DNA of 36,062 nt. It comes from Bacteroidaceae bacterium (lineage in GTDB: Bacteria > Bacteroidota > Bacteroidia > Bacteroidales > Bacteroidaceae). A model generated the notes under the pieces. That model saw nothing but the letters and a program-made list of their open reading frames with translations. It searched no databases and was not told where the DNA came from. The position numbers and the translations under genes are program-made. The stretch spans positions 1-36,062 of the forward strand of contig JAIKZS010000076.1 of the NCBI GenBank assembly GCA_024682035.1, in the 5' to 3' direction. Positions 6,805 through 15,052 of this stretch are shown piece by piece (the first letter of the stretch is position 1; the number at the start of each line of letters is the position of its first letter).

Positions 6805-7778
6805 CACGCCTCCCTAAACATCAGTTTATTCATCTCATCCAACAATGGCTGTTTCTTTTCTTCAGGCACCTTCACCATATCCAGATTGGTTTCAGCCAAC
6901 AAAGTATAATGAGATATTTTATCTTCACACAATGCCCGCACACCTATTTCATCATATAATGCGGTAATTGCCTTTATCTTCTCTTCTGGATCATAGTTTT
7001 CCGCATTGATCCATTTTTTTAATTCCTGTAATTGTTTTACATCGGCACGGTGAAGTGCTTGAATCAGCAAATAAGTTTTCTTATTGCATAAGATATCACC
7101 GCCAATTTTCTTACCAAACACCTCAGGGTCACCATATACATCAAGCATATCGTCTCTGAGTTGGAAAGCTATACCTAAATTTATACCGAAATCGTAAAGA
7201 AATTGCGCATCTTCTTCAGGTGCTTCTGCTAACAGTGCACCAATTTTAAGACTTGCAGCCAAAAGAACAGATGTTTTTAAACGAATCATCTCTAAGTATT
7301 CGTGCTCATAAACATCCATACGAGACTCATAATCAATGTCATATTGCTGGCCTTCACAAACCTCCACGGCTGTTCTTGAAAATAATCCCATAATAGAAGG
7401 CACATATCTACGCCCTGAACCACTCATGAACTTATAAGATAACACCAACATGGCATCACCTGACAAGACAGCAGTATCTGTGTTCCATTTCTTATGCACT
7501 GTAGGCATTCCACGACGCAAATCGGCATTGTCCATTAAGTCGTCGTGTAATAAAGAGAAATTATGAAACGTTTCGATGGCAACAGCCTGACTCAAGATTG
7601 AGTCAACATCTTCGCGGTAAAGATTATAGGCCATCATCATTAGAACTGGTCGAATACGCTTCCCGCCTAACGACATAGCATATTCTATTGGTTCGTACAA
7701 CCCACTGGGCTGTTTCCCATAAATAAGGTGAGAAATGTAATCATTTACTTTTTCCAAGAGCTGGGAAGAGGTAAACAT
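6804..7778 (-). CDS. ispA: Polyprenyl diphosphate synthase (trans-isoprenyl type)
   Basis: A 324-residue all-alpha prenyltransferase that condenses isopentenyl diphosphate with allylic diphosphates. The first aspartate-rich motif is LLHDDLMDNADLRRG and the second is FQLRDDMLDVYGD. GGKRIRPVL near the N-terminus binds IPP. Motif 1 is DDxxD with no insertion. Product chain length (farnesyl, geranylgeranyl or longer) cannot be decided from what I see, so the symbol is tentative. Start: ATG at 7778; a TTG at 7787 is also in frame but less likely. The gene lies just downstream of the tonB terminator with no clear promoter of its own in the 36 bp between them. Its stop overlaps tatD. Confidence 0.9.
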   Translation of the reverse strand: MFTSSQLLEKVNDYISHLIYGKQPSGLYEPIEYAMSLGGKRIRPVLMMMAYNLYREDVDSILSQAVAIETFHNFSLLHDDLMDNADLRRGMPTVHKKWNTDTAVLSGDAMLVLSYKFMSGSGRRYVPSIMGLFSRTAVEVCEGQQYDIDYESRMDVYEHEYLEMIRLKTSVLLAASLKIGALLAEAPEEDAQFLYDFGINLGIAFQLRDDMLDVYGDPEVFGKKIGGDILCNKKTYLLIQALHRADVKQLQELKKWINAENYDPEEKIKAITALYDEIGVRALCEDKISHYTLLAETNLDMVKVPEEKKQPLLDEMNKLMFREA

Positions 7779-7814
7779 AAAAGGCAACAGGTTTATGGAT
7801 TTAAAAAAGTTGAT

Positions 7815-7848
7815 AAAAAAAGGCTGCTACTAAAAGCAGCCTTTTTTA
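7815..7848 (-). terminator. Intrinsic terminator of tonB
   Basis: Stem AGGCTGCT (7821-7828) with AGCAGCCT (7835-7842) and a 6 nt loop, extended by A/T pairs and followed on the minus strand by a run of T. It lies between tonB and ispA. Confidence 0.88.
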
Positions 7849-7866
7849 TTTTGTCATTACAGCTTA

Positions 7867-8568
7867 TTACTGCAGACGGAAGTTCACAGGCACTGTATAA
7901 CGAACGCGCACTGGTTTACCACGCTGCATACCTGGTTTCCACTTTGGCATACCGTTAATCACGCGGAGAGCCTCTTTGTCAAGATAAGGATCCACACCAC
8001 GCAATACAACAGCGTCAACGATTGAACCGTCACGGTTTACAACGAACTGTACAGTTACACGACCCTGAACGCCATTCTCAGCAGCAATAGCCGGGTATCT
8101 AATTGAGCTACCCAGATACTTCATCAAACCTGCCATACCGCCATCAGGGAATTCTGGCATCTGCTCTACAACCTGGAAGATTTCTTGCTCTTCAGGATCT
8201 TCCTCTTCTTCTTCCTGAACCTGTACAGGAGCGGTGTACTTAACTTCCACTGCCTGGCCGGTTTCCTCAGAAGACTGGATAGTTGATTCCTGAATATCAG
8301 AATCATCGTCCACAATGGTCAATGTTTCAGCAATAGATGGAGCCTCTGGAGGTGGAGCTTGCACCTGCTCGGGTTGTTCGGTAATAGGAATTTCAATTTC
8401 CTCTTCAAATACGGTCTCAACTACCTGATTACTGGTGTCAATCTTTACATCGCGCTGCGTCCATTCGAAGCCGAGGAATAAGACTGCCATCACCATCACA
8501 TAGCCAGCCAGCAGCCAAGTGGTCTTATTGCCTTCAAGGTCTGCTTTTGGTGATTTTTTAATTTCCAT
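7867..8568 (-). CDS. tonB: TonB energy transducer
   Basis: A 233-residue protein that couples the ExbB/ExbD motor to outer-membrane TonB-dependent receptors. It has a short cytoplasmic N-terminus and one transmembrane helix (about 18-36, TTWLLAGYVMVMAVLFLGF). A long acidic and proline-containing periplasmic spacer follows (about 45-135, EEEIEIPITEQPEQVQAPPPE and QEEEEEDPEEQE). The C-terminal TonB domain (about 140-233) includes FPDGGMAGLMKYL, IRYPAIAAENGVQGRV and WKPGMQRGKPVRVRYTVPV. The spacer is Glu-rich rather than the Pro/Lys-rich type of E. coli. It has its own promoter and terminator, and the exb genes lie about 2 kb downstream on the same strand, separated by ispA, tatD and a tRNA. Confidence 0.96.
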   Translation of the reverse strand: MEIKKSPKADLEGNKTTWLLAGYVMVMAVLFLGFEWTQRDVKIDTSNQVVETVFEEEIEIPITEQPEQVQAPPPEAPSIAETLTIVDDDSDIQESTIQSSEETGQAVEVKYTAPVQVQEEEEEDPEEQEIFQVVEQMPEFPDGGMAGLMKYLGSSIRYPAIAAENGVQGRVTVQFVVNRDGSIVDAVVLRGVDPYLDKEALRVINGMPKWKPGMQRGKPVRVRYTVPVNFRLQ

Positions 8569-8615
8569 AAATACTATTTTTAAAAATTAATGGTGTTTCA
8601 CTTTTTATCACGATG

Positions 8616-8645
8616 CAAATATAATGAAGTTTTTTTACATACAAG
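8616..8645 (-). promoter_or_regulatory. Promoter of tonB
   Basis: Minus-strand -7 TATATTTG (8616-8623) with CTTG (8642-8645) 18 bp upstream. The leader to the ATG is about 45 nt. Confidence 0.6.
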
Positions 8646-8662
8646 CCTTTTGATTACTTTTT

Positions 8663-8694
8663 TTTGTTAAATCAATACAGTTTTGCTAACTTTA
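8663..8694 (+). promoter_or_regulatory. Promoter of cmk-ispH
   Basis: -33 TTTG (8663-8666), 20 bp spacer, -7 TAACTTTA (8687-8694; last base deviates from G). Confidence 0.55.
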
Positions 8695-8719
8695 CAGCCC
8701 ATAAATAATAAATAATGTG

Positions 8720-9415
8720 ATGAAGAAAATAACGATAGCTATAGACGGATTCTCTTCTTGTGGTAAGAGTACAATGGCCAAAGATCTGGCAAAAAAAATA
8801 GGATATGTATATGTTGACAGTGGCGCCATGTATAGGGCAGTAACTCTTTATGCGATGGAACATGACTGTTTTAACGGGAACCAATTAGATGTGGAAAAGC
8901 TGCGAAATATGATGAACGACATCAGCATATCATTCCAATTTAATCCAGAAACAGGTAAACCTGACACCTATTTAAATAATAAGAAAGTAGAAGACCGCAT
9001 TCGCACGATGGAAGTATCGGAAAGAGTTAGCATTGTAGCAGCTCTTGATTTTGTACGCACAGAAATGGTGGCTCAACAGCAAGCTTTTGGCAAAGAAAAA
9101 GGTGTTGTAATGGATGGACGCGACATCGGCACAACCGTATTTCCAGATGCAGAGCTGAAAATATTTCTTACCGCCTCACCAGAGATTCGTGCACAACGTA
9201 GGTATGAAGAACTAAAAGCTAAAGGCCAAGATGCCAGTTTTAACGAAATTCTGGAAAACGTTAAAGAAAGAGATTATCTTGACATGCATCGTGAGGTGAG
9301 CCCATTAGTGCAGGCTAAAGATGCTGTTTTGCTGGACAACAGCAATATGACTATTGAACAGCAGAATGAATGGTTAATGAAACAATTTGAGTTAAGAATT
9401 GAAGATAGAAATTGA
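8720..9415 (+). CDS. cmk: Cytidylate kinase
   Basis: Phosphorylates CMP and dCMP using ATP. From the ATG at 8720 the protein is 231 residues (a GTG directly before it is also in frame). The P-loop [15 protein letters not shown] is close to the N-terminus. Other family motifs are [15 protein letters not shown] (NMP binding), [25 protein letters not shown], the LID-like arginine segment [16 protein letters not shown], and [19 protein letters not shown]. First gene of a two-gene operon: its last 17 bp overlap the start of ispH in another frame. Confidence 0.96.
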   Translation: MKKITIAIDGFSSCGKSTMAKDLAKKIGYVYVDSGAMYRAVTLYAMEHDCFNGNQLDVEKLRNMMNDISISFQFNPETGKPDTYLNNKKVEDRIRTMEVSERVSIVAALDFVRTEMVAQQQAFGKEKGVVMDGRDIGTTVFPDAELKIFLTASPEIRAQRRYEELKAKGQDASFNEILENVKERDYLDMHREVSPLVQAKDAVLLDNSNMTIEQQNEWLMKQFELRIEDRN

Positions 9416-10268
9416 TAGTGGATCGGGGTTCTGTCATGGAGTAGTGACAGCTATTCACAAGGCAGAGGAAGAACTGGCAAAGGGTGGACCACTCTATTGC
9501 CTGGGCGACATTGTGCACAATAGCCGCGAAGTGGAAAGACTCAGCGAGATGGGACTTATCACAATTGATCATCAACAGCTTAGTGAACTGCACGATGCCA
9601 AAGTTTTGTTACGAGCACATGGAGAGCCACCTTCAACTTACGAAACAGCTCGACGTAACAATATAGAAATCATTGATGCCACCTGCCCTGTTGTGCTAAA
9701 ATTGCAGCAACGCATAAAAAACGCTTATAGCCTAAAAACTGAGTCTGATGCTCAGATTGTGATATTTGGCAAAAATGGGCATGCGGAAGTGTTAGGACTT
9801 GTGGGGCAAACGTCAGGAAAAGCCATTGTAATTGAAAGTCTGGAAGAAGCGAAGAAACTTGACATGAGCAAGAACATACATCTCTACTCACAGACTACAA
9901 AATCGCTGGAGGAATTTCGTCAAATTGTAGAATACATCCAACACCACATTTCCTCCAATGCTACCTTTGAATTTTCTGATACCATTTGCAGACAAGTTGC
10001 CAATCGCATTCCTAACATTCGCAAATTTGCAGCTACCCATGATTTGATCATCTTTGTAAGTGGTAAGAAAAGTTCCAATGGCAAAATATTGTTTCAAGAA
10101 TGTTTATCGGTTAACCCCAAGACTTATTTCATAGACAGTGTGCAGGAAATCGACTGGCATTTACTACAAGGTGCCCATTCTATAGGCATCTGTGGTGCCA
10201 CATCTACTCCAAAATGGCTTATGGAATCCATCCAAGAGGCAATCATAAAAAAAATAGGACCTAAATAG
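9399..10268 (+). CDS. ispH: 4-hydroxy-3-methylbut-2-enyl diphosphate reductase
   Basis: Last enzyme of the MEP pathway. It reduces HMBPP to IPP and DMAPP with an iron-sulfur cluster. The three cluster cysteines lie at residues 12 (GFCHGV), 96 (DATCPVV) and 197 (DTICRQV), identical positions to E. coli IspH. Further motifs are RAHGEPP, the loop SQTTKS, and [16 protein letters not shown]. The protein has 289 residues. The start is a TTG at 9399: an in-frame TAA stands only 6 nt upstream and no ATG or GTG is available. This rare start overlaps the end of cmk by 17 bp, which suggests translational coupling. The ispA-like gene about 1.6 kb away uses its products. Confidence 0.96.
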   Translation: MKIEIDSGSGFCHGVVTAIHKAEEELAKGGPLYCLGDIVHNSREVERLSEMGLITIDHQQLSELHDAKVLLRAHGEPPSTYETARRNNIEIIDATCPVVLKLQQRIKNAYSLKTESDAQIVIFGKNGHAEVLGLVGQTSGKAIVIESLEEAKKLDMSKNIHLYSQTTKSLEEFRQIVEYIQHHISSNATFEFSDTICRQVANRIPNIRKFAATHDLIIFVSGKKSSNGKILFQECLSVNPKTYFIDSVQEIDWHLLQGAHSIGICGATSTPKWLMESIQEAIIKKIGPK

Positions 10269-10278
10269 GAGCTTTCTT

Positions 10279-10310
10279 ATTGTTTTTATGCTTGCTTAAT
10301 CGTATCTTTG
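10279..10310 (+). promoter_or_regulatory. Promoter of pfkA
   Basis: ATTG (10279-10282), 20 bp spacer, -7 TATCTTTG (10303-10310) followed by CA. Confidence 0.65.
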
Positions 10311-10345
10311 CAAAGAAAGAATTTACAAATTAACATCATAGAGAT

Positions 10346-11326
10346 ATGGCAGAAATCAAATGTATCGGTATCTTGACGTCAGGTGGTGACGCCCCCGGCA
10401 TGAATGCAGCTATCCGTGCGGTAACCCGTTGCGCTATTTATCACGGGTTAAAGGTAAAGGGTATCTATAGAGGTTACAAAGGCTTGGTAACAGATGAGAT
10501 AGTAGAGTTCAGAAGCCAGAACGTAAGTAATATTATACAACTAGGCGGTACCATTTTAAAGACGGCACGCTGTAAAGAGTTTCGCACCCCAGAAGGCCGA
10601 CAATTAGCCTATGAGAACATGAAAAAAGAGGGGATCGACGCCTTGGTAGTCATTGGTGGAGATGGTTCTTTGACTGGTGCATTGCAATTTGCCAAAGAGT
10701 TTGACGTTCCTTGCATCGGTTTGCCTGGAACGATAGACAATGACCTTTACGGCACAGACTCAACGATCGGCTATGACACTGCCTTAAATACAATCCTTGA
10801 CTGTGTGGATAAAATCAGAGATACAGCTACTAGTCATGAACGACTCTTCTTCGTGGAAGTAATGGGTCGTGACGCTGGTTTTTTGGCTTTGAACAGCGCC
10901 ATTGCTGCAGGTTGCGAAGCAGCTATTATTCCTGAATTTGCCACGGAAGTTGACCAATTGGAAGAATTCATTAAGAATGGATTCCGCAAGTCGAAAAACA
11001 GCAGTATTGTCATCGTAGCTGAAAGCGAACTGACAGGAGGTGCCATGCATTATGCTGAACGTGTAAAGAACGAATACCCTCAGTATGATGTACGTGTTAC
11101 CATCTTGGGCCACTTGCAACGTGGTGGTAGCCCTTCAGCTCACGACCGTATCTTGGCAAGTCGCTTGGGAGCTGCTGCTATTGATGCTTTAATGGAAGGC
11201 CAACGTAATGTGATGTGCGGCTTAAAGAACGACCAAGTCGTTTATGTTCCTTTCAGTCGTGCTATTAAATTTGATAAGACCATCGACCGTCAATTGGTAG
11301 ATGTTTTGAAGACTCTCTCTATCTAA
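10346..11326 (+). CDS. pfkA: ATP-dependent 6-phosphofructokinase
   Basis: Phosphorylates fructose 6-phosphate to fructose 1,6-bisphosphate, the committed step of glycolysis. The protein has 326 residues, close to the 320 of E. coli PfkA. Motifs in order: [15 protein letters not shown] (ATP phosphate binding), [12 protein letters not shown] with the glycine typical of ATP rather than pyrophosphate users, [22 protein letters not shown] (catalytic TIDND), [11 protein letters not shown], and the PFK signature [20 protein letters not shown]. It has its own promoter. The downstream helicase gene starts one base after its stop, so the two are very likely co-transcribed. Confidence 0.97.
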   Translation: MAEIKCIGILTSGGDAPGMNAAIRAVTRCAIYHGLKVKGIYRGYKGLVTDEIVEFRSQNVSNIIQLGGTILKTARCKEFRTPEGRQLAYENMKKEGIDALVVIGGDGSLTGALQFAKEFDVPCIGLPGTIDNDLYGTDSTIGYDTALNTILDCVDKIRDTATSHERLFFVEVMGRDAGFLALNSAIAAGCEAAIIPEFATEVDQLEEFIKNGFRKSKNSSIVIVAESELTGGAMHYAERVKNEYPQYDVRVTILGHLQRGGSPSAHDRILASRLGAAAIDALMEGQRNVMCGLKNDQVVYVPFSRAIKFDKTIDRQLVDVLKTLSI

Positions 11327-11327
11327 T

Positions 11328-13199
11328 ATGGCCGAGAGCCCAATACTGCATCTGCAGCGCCAACAACTCTTGCTTCGCATGGAATATGAATACGAGAAGC
11401 AAGAGTTCAAACGGCAAACTGAAACCATGGGAGTGGCACGTAAGGTGAAACGTGGCATGTGTTGGTTTCCTTGTACTGCTGGTCGCAGTTTCTACAATTC
11501 GCTGAACCAATTGGTGATCGAGATTACCCGCAGCGAAGATACAGACATTGAACATGGATTCGAATTTGGGAAGCCCGTCTGCTTTTTTAAACAAAGCGCG
11601 ACGGGCGACCTTTCTTATTATAACTTTCTAGGCACTGTTAGTTATGCTGACGAAGCTCGCATGGTAGTTATCATGCCAGGAGGCAATGCTGTGATAGAAC
11701 TGCAAAATGCTGACAATCTTGGCATTCAGCTTTACTTTGATGAGACAAGTTACCAGACAATGTTTGAGGCTTTGGCAGATGTAATAAAAGCCAAAGGTAA
11801 TCGCTTAGCTGAACTGAAAGACATTATCTTAGGTTCATCAAAAGCTGGTTTTCGCCAACTTTACCCTGTAGGTTTTCCTTGGCTGAACCCAACTCAAGAA
11901 ACAGCCGTAAACAAGGTCCTATGCACCAAGGATGTGGCAGTGGTGCATGGTCCTCCCGGAACGGGTAAAACCACAACACTGGTAGAAGCCATATATGAGA
12001 CACTGCACAGAGAACCTCAGGTGTTGGTGTGTGCACAAAGCAATATGGCTGTTGATTGGATTTCAGAGAAATTGGTGGACAGAGGGGTGAGTGTGCTGCG
12101 AATTGGCAACCCGACCCGTGTTAATGACAAAATGCTTTCATTTACCTATGAGCGACGTTTTGAAGGACATCCAGCTTATCCAGAACTTTGGAGTATTCGC
12201 AAAGAGCTGCGCCAATTGCAAGGTAAGAGGCACAAAGGTAGCCGTGATGAACGCGATGGAGTACGTAGCCGCATCAGTAGATTAAAGGACAGAGCCGTAG
12301 CTCTTGAAGTACAAATCAACGCTGATTTATTTGACTCTGCCCACGTGATTGCATCTACCCTCGTAAGCAGCAATCACCGATTGCTAAGTGGTTTTCATTT
12401 TGGCACATTGTTCATAGATGAAGCAGCACAGGCACTCGAAGCAGCATGCTGGATTGCCATCAGAAAGGCAGACAGAGTGATTTTAGCTGGTGATCATTGC
12501 CAATTACCTCCCACCATCAAGTGCTATGAAGCAGCCAAAGGCGGACTGGAGCAAACTTTGATGGAAACAATCGTAACAAATAAACCAGAAACTGTATCTT
12601 TGTTAAAAGTGCAATACCGCATGAATGAAGCTATTATGCACTTTTCTTCGGAATGGTTTTATAATGGCGAACTTGAAGCTGCACCGGAAGTGCGTAATAG
12701 GAGCATACTGGATTTAGATAATCCTATTTCCTGGATCGACACCTCAAAGATGGAGTTTAAAGAAGAATTTGTTGGTGAATCATTTGGACGCATTAACAAA
12801 GATGAAGCAAACCTGCTATTAAAAGAATTGCAGGCTTATATCAATAAAATTGGCGGAGAACGCATTCTGGACGAGCGAATCGACTTCGGTATTATTTCGC
12901 CCTATAAGGCTCAAGTACAATACCTACGAGGAAAAATAAAAGGAAGCGAAGCTTTACGGCCTTATAAAAAATTAATAACCGTAAACACGGTAGATGGTTT
13001 CCAAGGACAAGAGCGAGATGTTATCTTTATCAGTTTAGTACGCGCCAACGAAGACGGACAAATTGGTTTCCTTCGCGACCTACGCCGTATGAATGTGGCC
13101 ATTACACGTGCACGTATGAAATTAGTAATTCTTGGTGACGCATCCACATTAGGAAAGCATCCATTCTACCGTAAATTAATGGCATCAATTAATTGCTAA
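11328..13199 (+). CDS. UPF1/IGHMBP2-like superfamily 1B helicase
   Basis: A 623-residue helicase. An N-terminal beta-rich region (about 1-180) contains MCWFPCTAGRSFYNSLNQ and may be the stalk or nucleic-acid binding part. Two RecA-like domains follow. Motifs: QETAVNKVL (Q motif), VHGPPGTGKTTTLVEA (Walker A), VCAQSNMAVDWISEK (Ia), LFIDEAAQALEA (Walker B), ILAGDHCQLPPTIK (III), VQYRMNEAIMHF (IV), TVDGFQGQERDVIFISLVR (V) and NVAITRARMKLVILGD (VI). This matches the UPF1/SMUBP2/DNA2 group, which unwind RNA or DNA 5' to 3'. The bacterial members are poorly characterised. Coupling to pfkA (1 nt gap) looks like operon economy rather than shared function. Confidence 0.92.
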   Translation: MAESPILHLQRQQLLLRMEYEYEKQEFKRQTETMGVARKVKRGMCWFPCTAGRSFYNSLNQLVIEITRSEDTDIEHGFEFGKPVCFFKQSATGDLSYYNFLGTVSYADEARMVVIMPGGNAVIELQNADNLGIQLYFDETSYQTMFEALADVIKAKGNRLAELKDIILGSSKAGFRQLYPVGFPWLNPTQETAVNKVLCTKDVAVVHGPPGTGKTTTLVEAIYETLHREPQVLVCAQSNMAVDWISEKLVDRGVSVLRIGNPTRVNDKMLSFTYERRFEGHPAYPELWSIRKELRQLQGKRHKGSRDERDGVRSRISRLKDRAVALEVQINADLFDSAHVIASTLVSSNHRLLSGFHFGTLFIDEAAQALEAACWIAIRKADRVILAGDHCQLPPTIKCYEAAKGGLEQTLMETIVTNKPETVSLLKVQYRMNEAIMHFSSEWFYNGELEAAPEVRNRSILDLDNPISWIDTSKMEFKEEFVGESFGRINKDEANLLLKELQAYINKIGGERILDERIDFGIISPYKAQVQYLRGKIKGSEALRPYKKLITVNTVDGFQGQERDVIFISLVRANEDGQIGFLRDLRRMNVAITRARMKLVILGDASTLGKHPFYRKLMASINC

Positions 13200-13211
13200 T
13201 TACATAATAAA

Positions 13212-13243
13212 AAAATAGGACTGACAATCGCCAGCCCTATTTT
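13212..13243. terminator. Bidirectional terminator between helicase and esterase genes
   Basis: AAAATAGG-A-CTG (13212-13223) pairs with CAG-C-CCTATTTT (13232-13243) with one A/C mismatch, loop of 8 nt, flanked by A and T runs. On the minus strand the mismatch becomes a T/G wobble, so the hairpin is better for the esterase transcript, but it can serve both. Confidence 0.75.
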
Positions 13244-13263
13244 ATTATTTCCCTGTCACTAAA

Positions 13264-14895
13264 TTATTTCATAGCATCCAGTGCTTCACCATCAGGATTA
13301 TTGCGAACTTCGCAAACATCATTCAACATCATAGTAGGCTTATCTGCATCATTGAAAGCAGGCCATTCAGGTAAAGCTCCACAGTTAGGATTGCCTGTAC
13401 GCATAAATGACAATAATGCATCAGACATTTTGTTAGATAAATCACGAGGACGCTTACCACCACCAGAATGAGTTACCATGCGGTCGGTATTGCGATACCA
13501 GAAGCAAATATCGATGCAGTGGAAAGCGCGTGCACGACCATTAAACGTAGGAGGATTGAAACCAAACCATGCCAAATAAACGGGAGCACCCTGCTTTGCC
13601 TTTAGGCTGATGTTGTTCACAATGCCTGTACGAGGACTAGTAGCCATACCAATAATATCACCAGCATTGGCCTGTGGGAATGCCTTCTGATAAGCAGCCA
13701 CCACAGCAGCACCCTTACCTGGATAACGCTGATCTAAGTATTTTGCCAAACCTTCATTGTCAAGCTGTTCCAATGATGGGTCATACTGTGCAGGGCTGAA
13801 CTCTGCCATGGTTGAGCAATAAATCATAGGAACTTGAGCAGAAGGAGCATTCAAATCATCGAAATAGCCGCCTGTTGGGAGGTGCTTACCATCAGCTACA
13901 GGTTGGAAACCACCACGCATCATACCACCATTGGTATGTGTCTTATTGAACTCCTGTACGGCAGCATTGGCCATTGTCAAGTATTCCTTCCAAGGCATTT
14001 GTTGCAGCTGCTCAACACTCTTCTTGCTATACTGTACAATAAACTTACCCAGTTCACGGCTATAGTCTTGTGACAAAGCATTGTTTGAGTTACCACTCAG
14101 TGCTACACCTTTGTGTACCAAACCCTTTGTTTCGGGCATAGCCACCAGCGTACAAACCTTGGCACCACCGCCAGACTGTCCCATGATGGTTACGTTATTA
14201 GGATCACCGCCAAAGTTCTCAATATTCTTATTTACCCACTTCAAAGCAGCTACCATGTCCAAAGTACCGGCATTGCCTGAATCTTCGTACTTAGCATCTA
14301 CACCAGAGAAATCACTGAAGCCAAAAGCATTCAAACGGTGATTAACAGAAACAAATACGATGTCGCCATAACGAGTCAGGTTTTCTCCATGATAACCATC
14401 TTGTTCAATACCATTACCAGCTGCATAGCCACCACCGTGGAACCATACCATTACAGGGCGCTTCTTTCCGTCAGCCAAACCTTTGGTCCAAACATTCACG
14501 AACAAGCAGTCCTCGCTAAGATTACTGTAGTTCCAGTGGTCACGCCAAACACCTGCATTGTTAGCGTAGTTAGGCTCGTTCTGTGGAGCGCAGTAGCCAT
14601 AAACCAATGCAGGACGAACGCCTTCCCATGATTCAGGCTCCTGTGGAGGCATAAAACGGTTCTTACCTTCAGTATTAGCGCCATAAGGTATGCCTAAGAA
14701 GGTATATACGTCTCTTGACATAAACCCTTGTACCTTGCCATACTGAGTCTGTGCAATGGCAATGTCATCACCAATAAATACTTGCTGCTCGTCAGCCTCG
14801 CTGGTAGCAGCGTTGTTGTTTTGATTGCCTGTGCAAGCTGAAAGGCCCATAAGCAGAGCACTTGCACAAAATGCGATGAAAGATAGTTTTTTCAT
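13264..14895 (-). CDS. Type-B carboxylesterase lipoprotein
   Basis: 543 residues from the ATG at 14895. The frame is open further upstream, but that part covers the promoter. A lipoprotein signal peptide (MKKLSFIAFCASALLMGLSAC) with lipobox LSAC suggests envelope anchoring. The alpha/beta-hydrolase fold shows LGIPYGANTEGKNRF, NVWTKGLADGKKRPVMVWFHGGGYAAG (oxyanion hole HGGG) and the nucleophile elbow MGQSGGG with Ser241. A candidate catalytic acid lies in TMAEFSP and a candidate histidine in RAFHCIDICFWY. Substrate is unknown; family members hydrolyse carboxylic esters, including acetylated or feruloylated compounds. No polysaccharide-degradation genes are adjacent. Single-gene unit with a good promoter and terminator. 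Confidence 0.9.
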   Translation of the reverse strand: MKKLSFIAFCASALLMGLSACTGNQNNNAATSEADEQQVFIGDDIAIAQTQYGKVQGFMSRDVYTFLGIPYGANTEGKNRFMPPQEPESWEGVRPALVYGYCAPQNEPNYANNAGVWRDHWNYSNLSEDCLFVNVWTKGLADGKKRPVMVWFHGGGYAAGNGIEQDGYHGENLTRYGDIVFVSVNHRLNAFGFSDFSGVDAKYEDSGNAGTLDMVAALKWVNKNIENFGGDPNNVTIMGQSGGGAKVCTLVAMPETKGLVHKGVALSGNSNNALSQDYSRELGKFIVQYSKKSVEQLQQMPWKEYLTMANAAVQEFNKTHTNGGMMRGGFQPVADGKHLPTGGYFDDLNAPSAQVPMIYCSTMAEFSPAQYDPSLEQLDNEGLAKYLDQRYPGKGAAVVAAYQKAFPQANAGDIIGMATSPRTGIVNNISLKAKQGAPVYLAWFGFNPPTFNGRARAFHCIDICFWYRNTDRMVTHSGGGKRPRDLSNKMSDALLSFMRTGNPNCGALPEWPAFNDADKPTMMLNDVCEVRNNPDGEALDAMK

Positions 14896-14924
14896 ATTGC
14901 TTTTAAAATTTACGAATGGTTGTG

Positions 14925-14956
14925 CAATATTACTAATAATTTCAATTACAACCAAA
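14925..14956 (-). promoter_or_regulatory. Promoter of the carboxylesterase gene
   Basis: Minus-strand TTTG (14953-14956), 20 bp spacer, -7 TAATATTG (14925-14932; one mismatch) followed by CA. This placement argues for the ATG at 14895 over the longer frame. Confidence 0.6.
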
Positions 14957-14997
14957 AGTTTTGTATACAAATTCTATGTTATCTCTGAGAACAACAA

Positions 14998-15027
14998 AGA
15001 GGGTATGTCATTGATGGCATACCCTCT
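14998..15027 (-). terminator. Terminator of the ilv operon
   Basis: A hairpin with 10 bp arms AGAGGGTATG (14998-15007) and CATACCCTCT (15018-15027), about 25 bp after the ilvC stop. On the minus strand it is followed by TTGTTGTTCT, a weak T-tract. Confidence 0.75.
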
Positions 15028-15052
15028 TGCTAAAGCTTCAATTATATTTCGA

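Noticed and set aside
14896..14970. Longer start for the carboxylesterase
   Set aside because: The extension runs through the -33/-7 promoter and would bury a textbook lipoprotein signal peptide that begins at the ATG at 14895.
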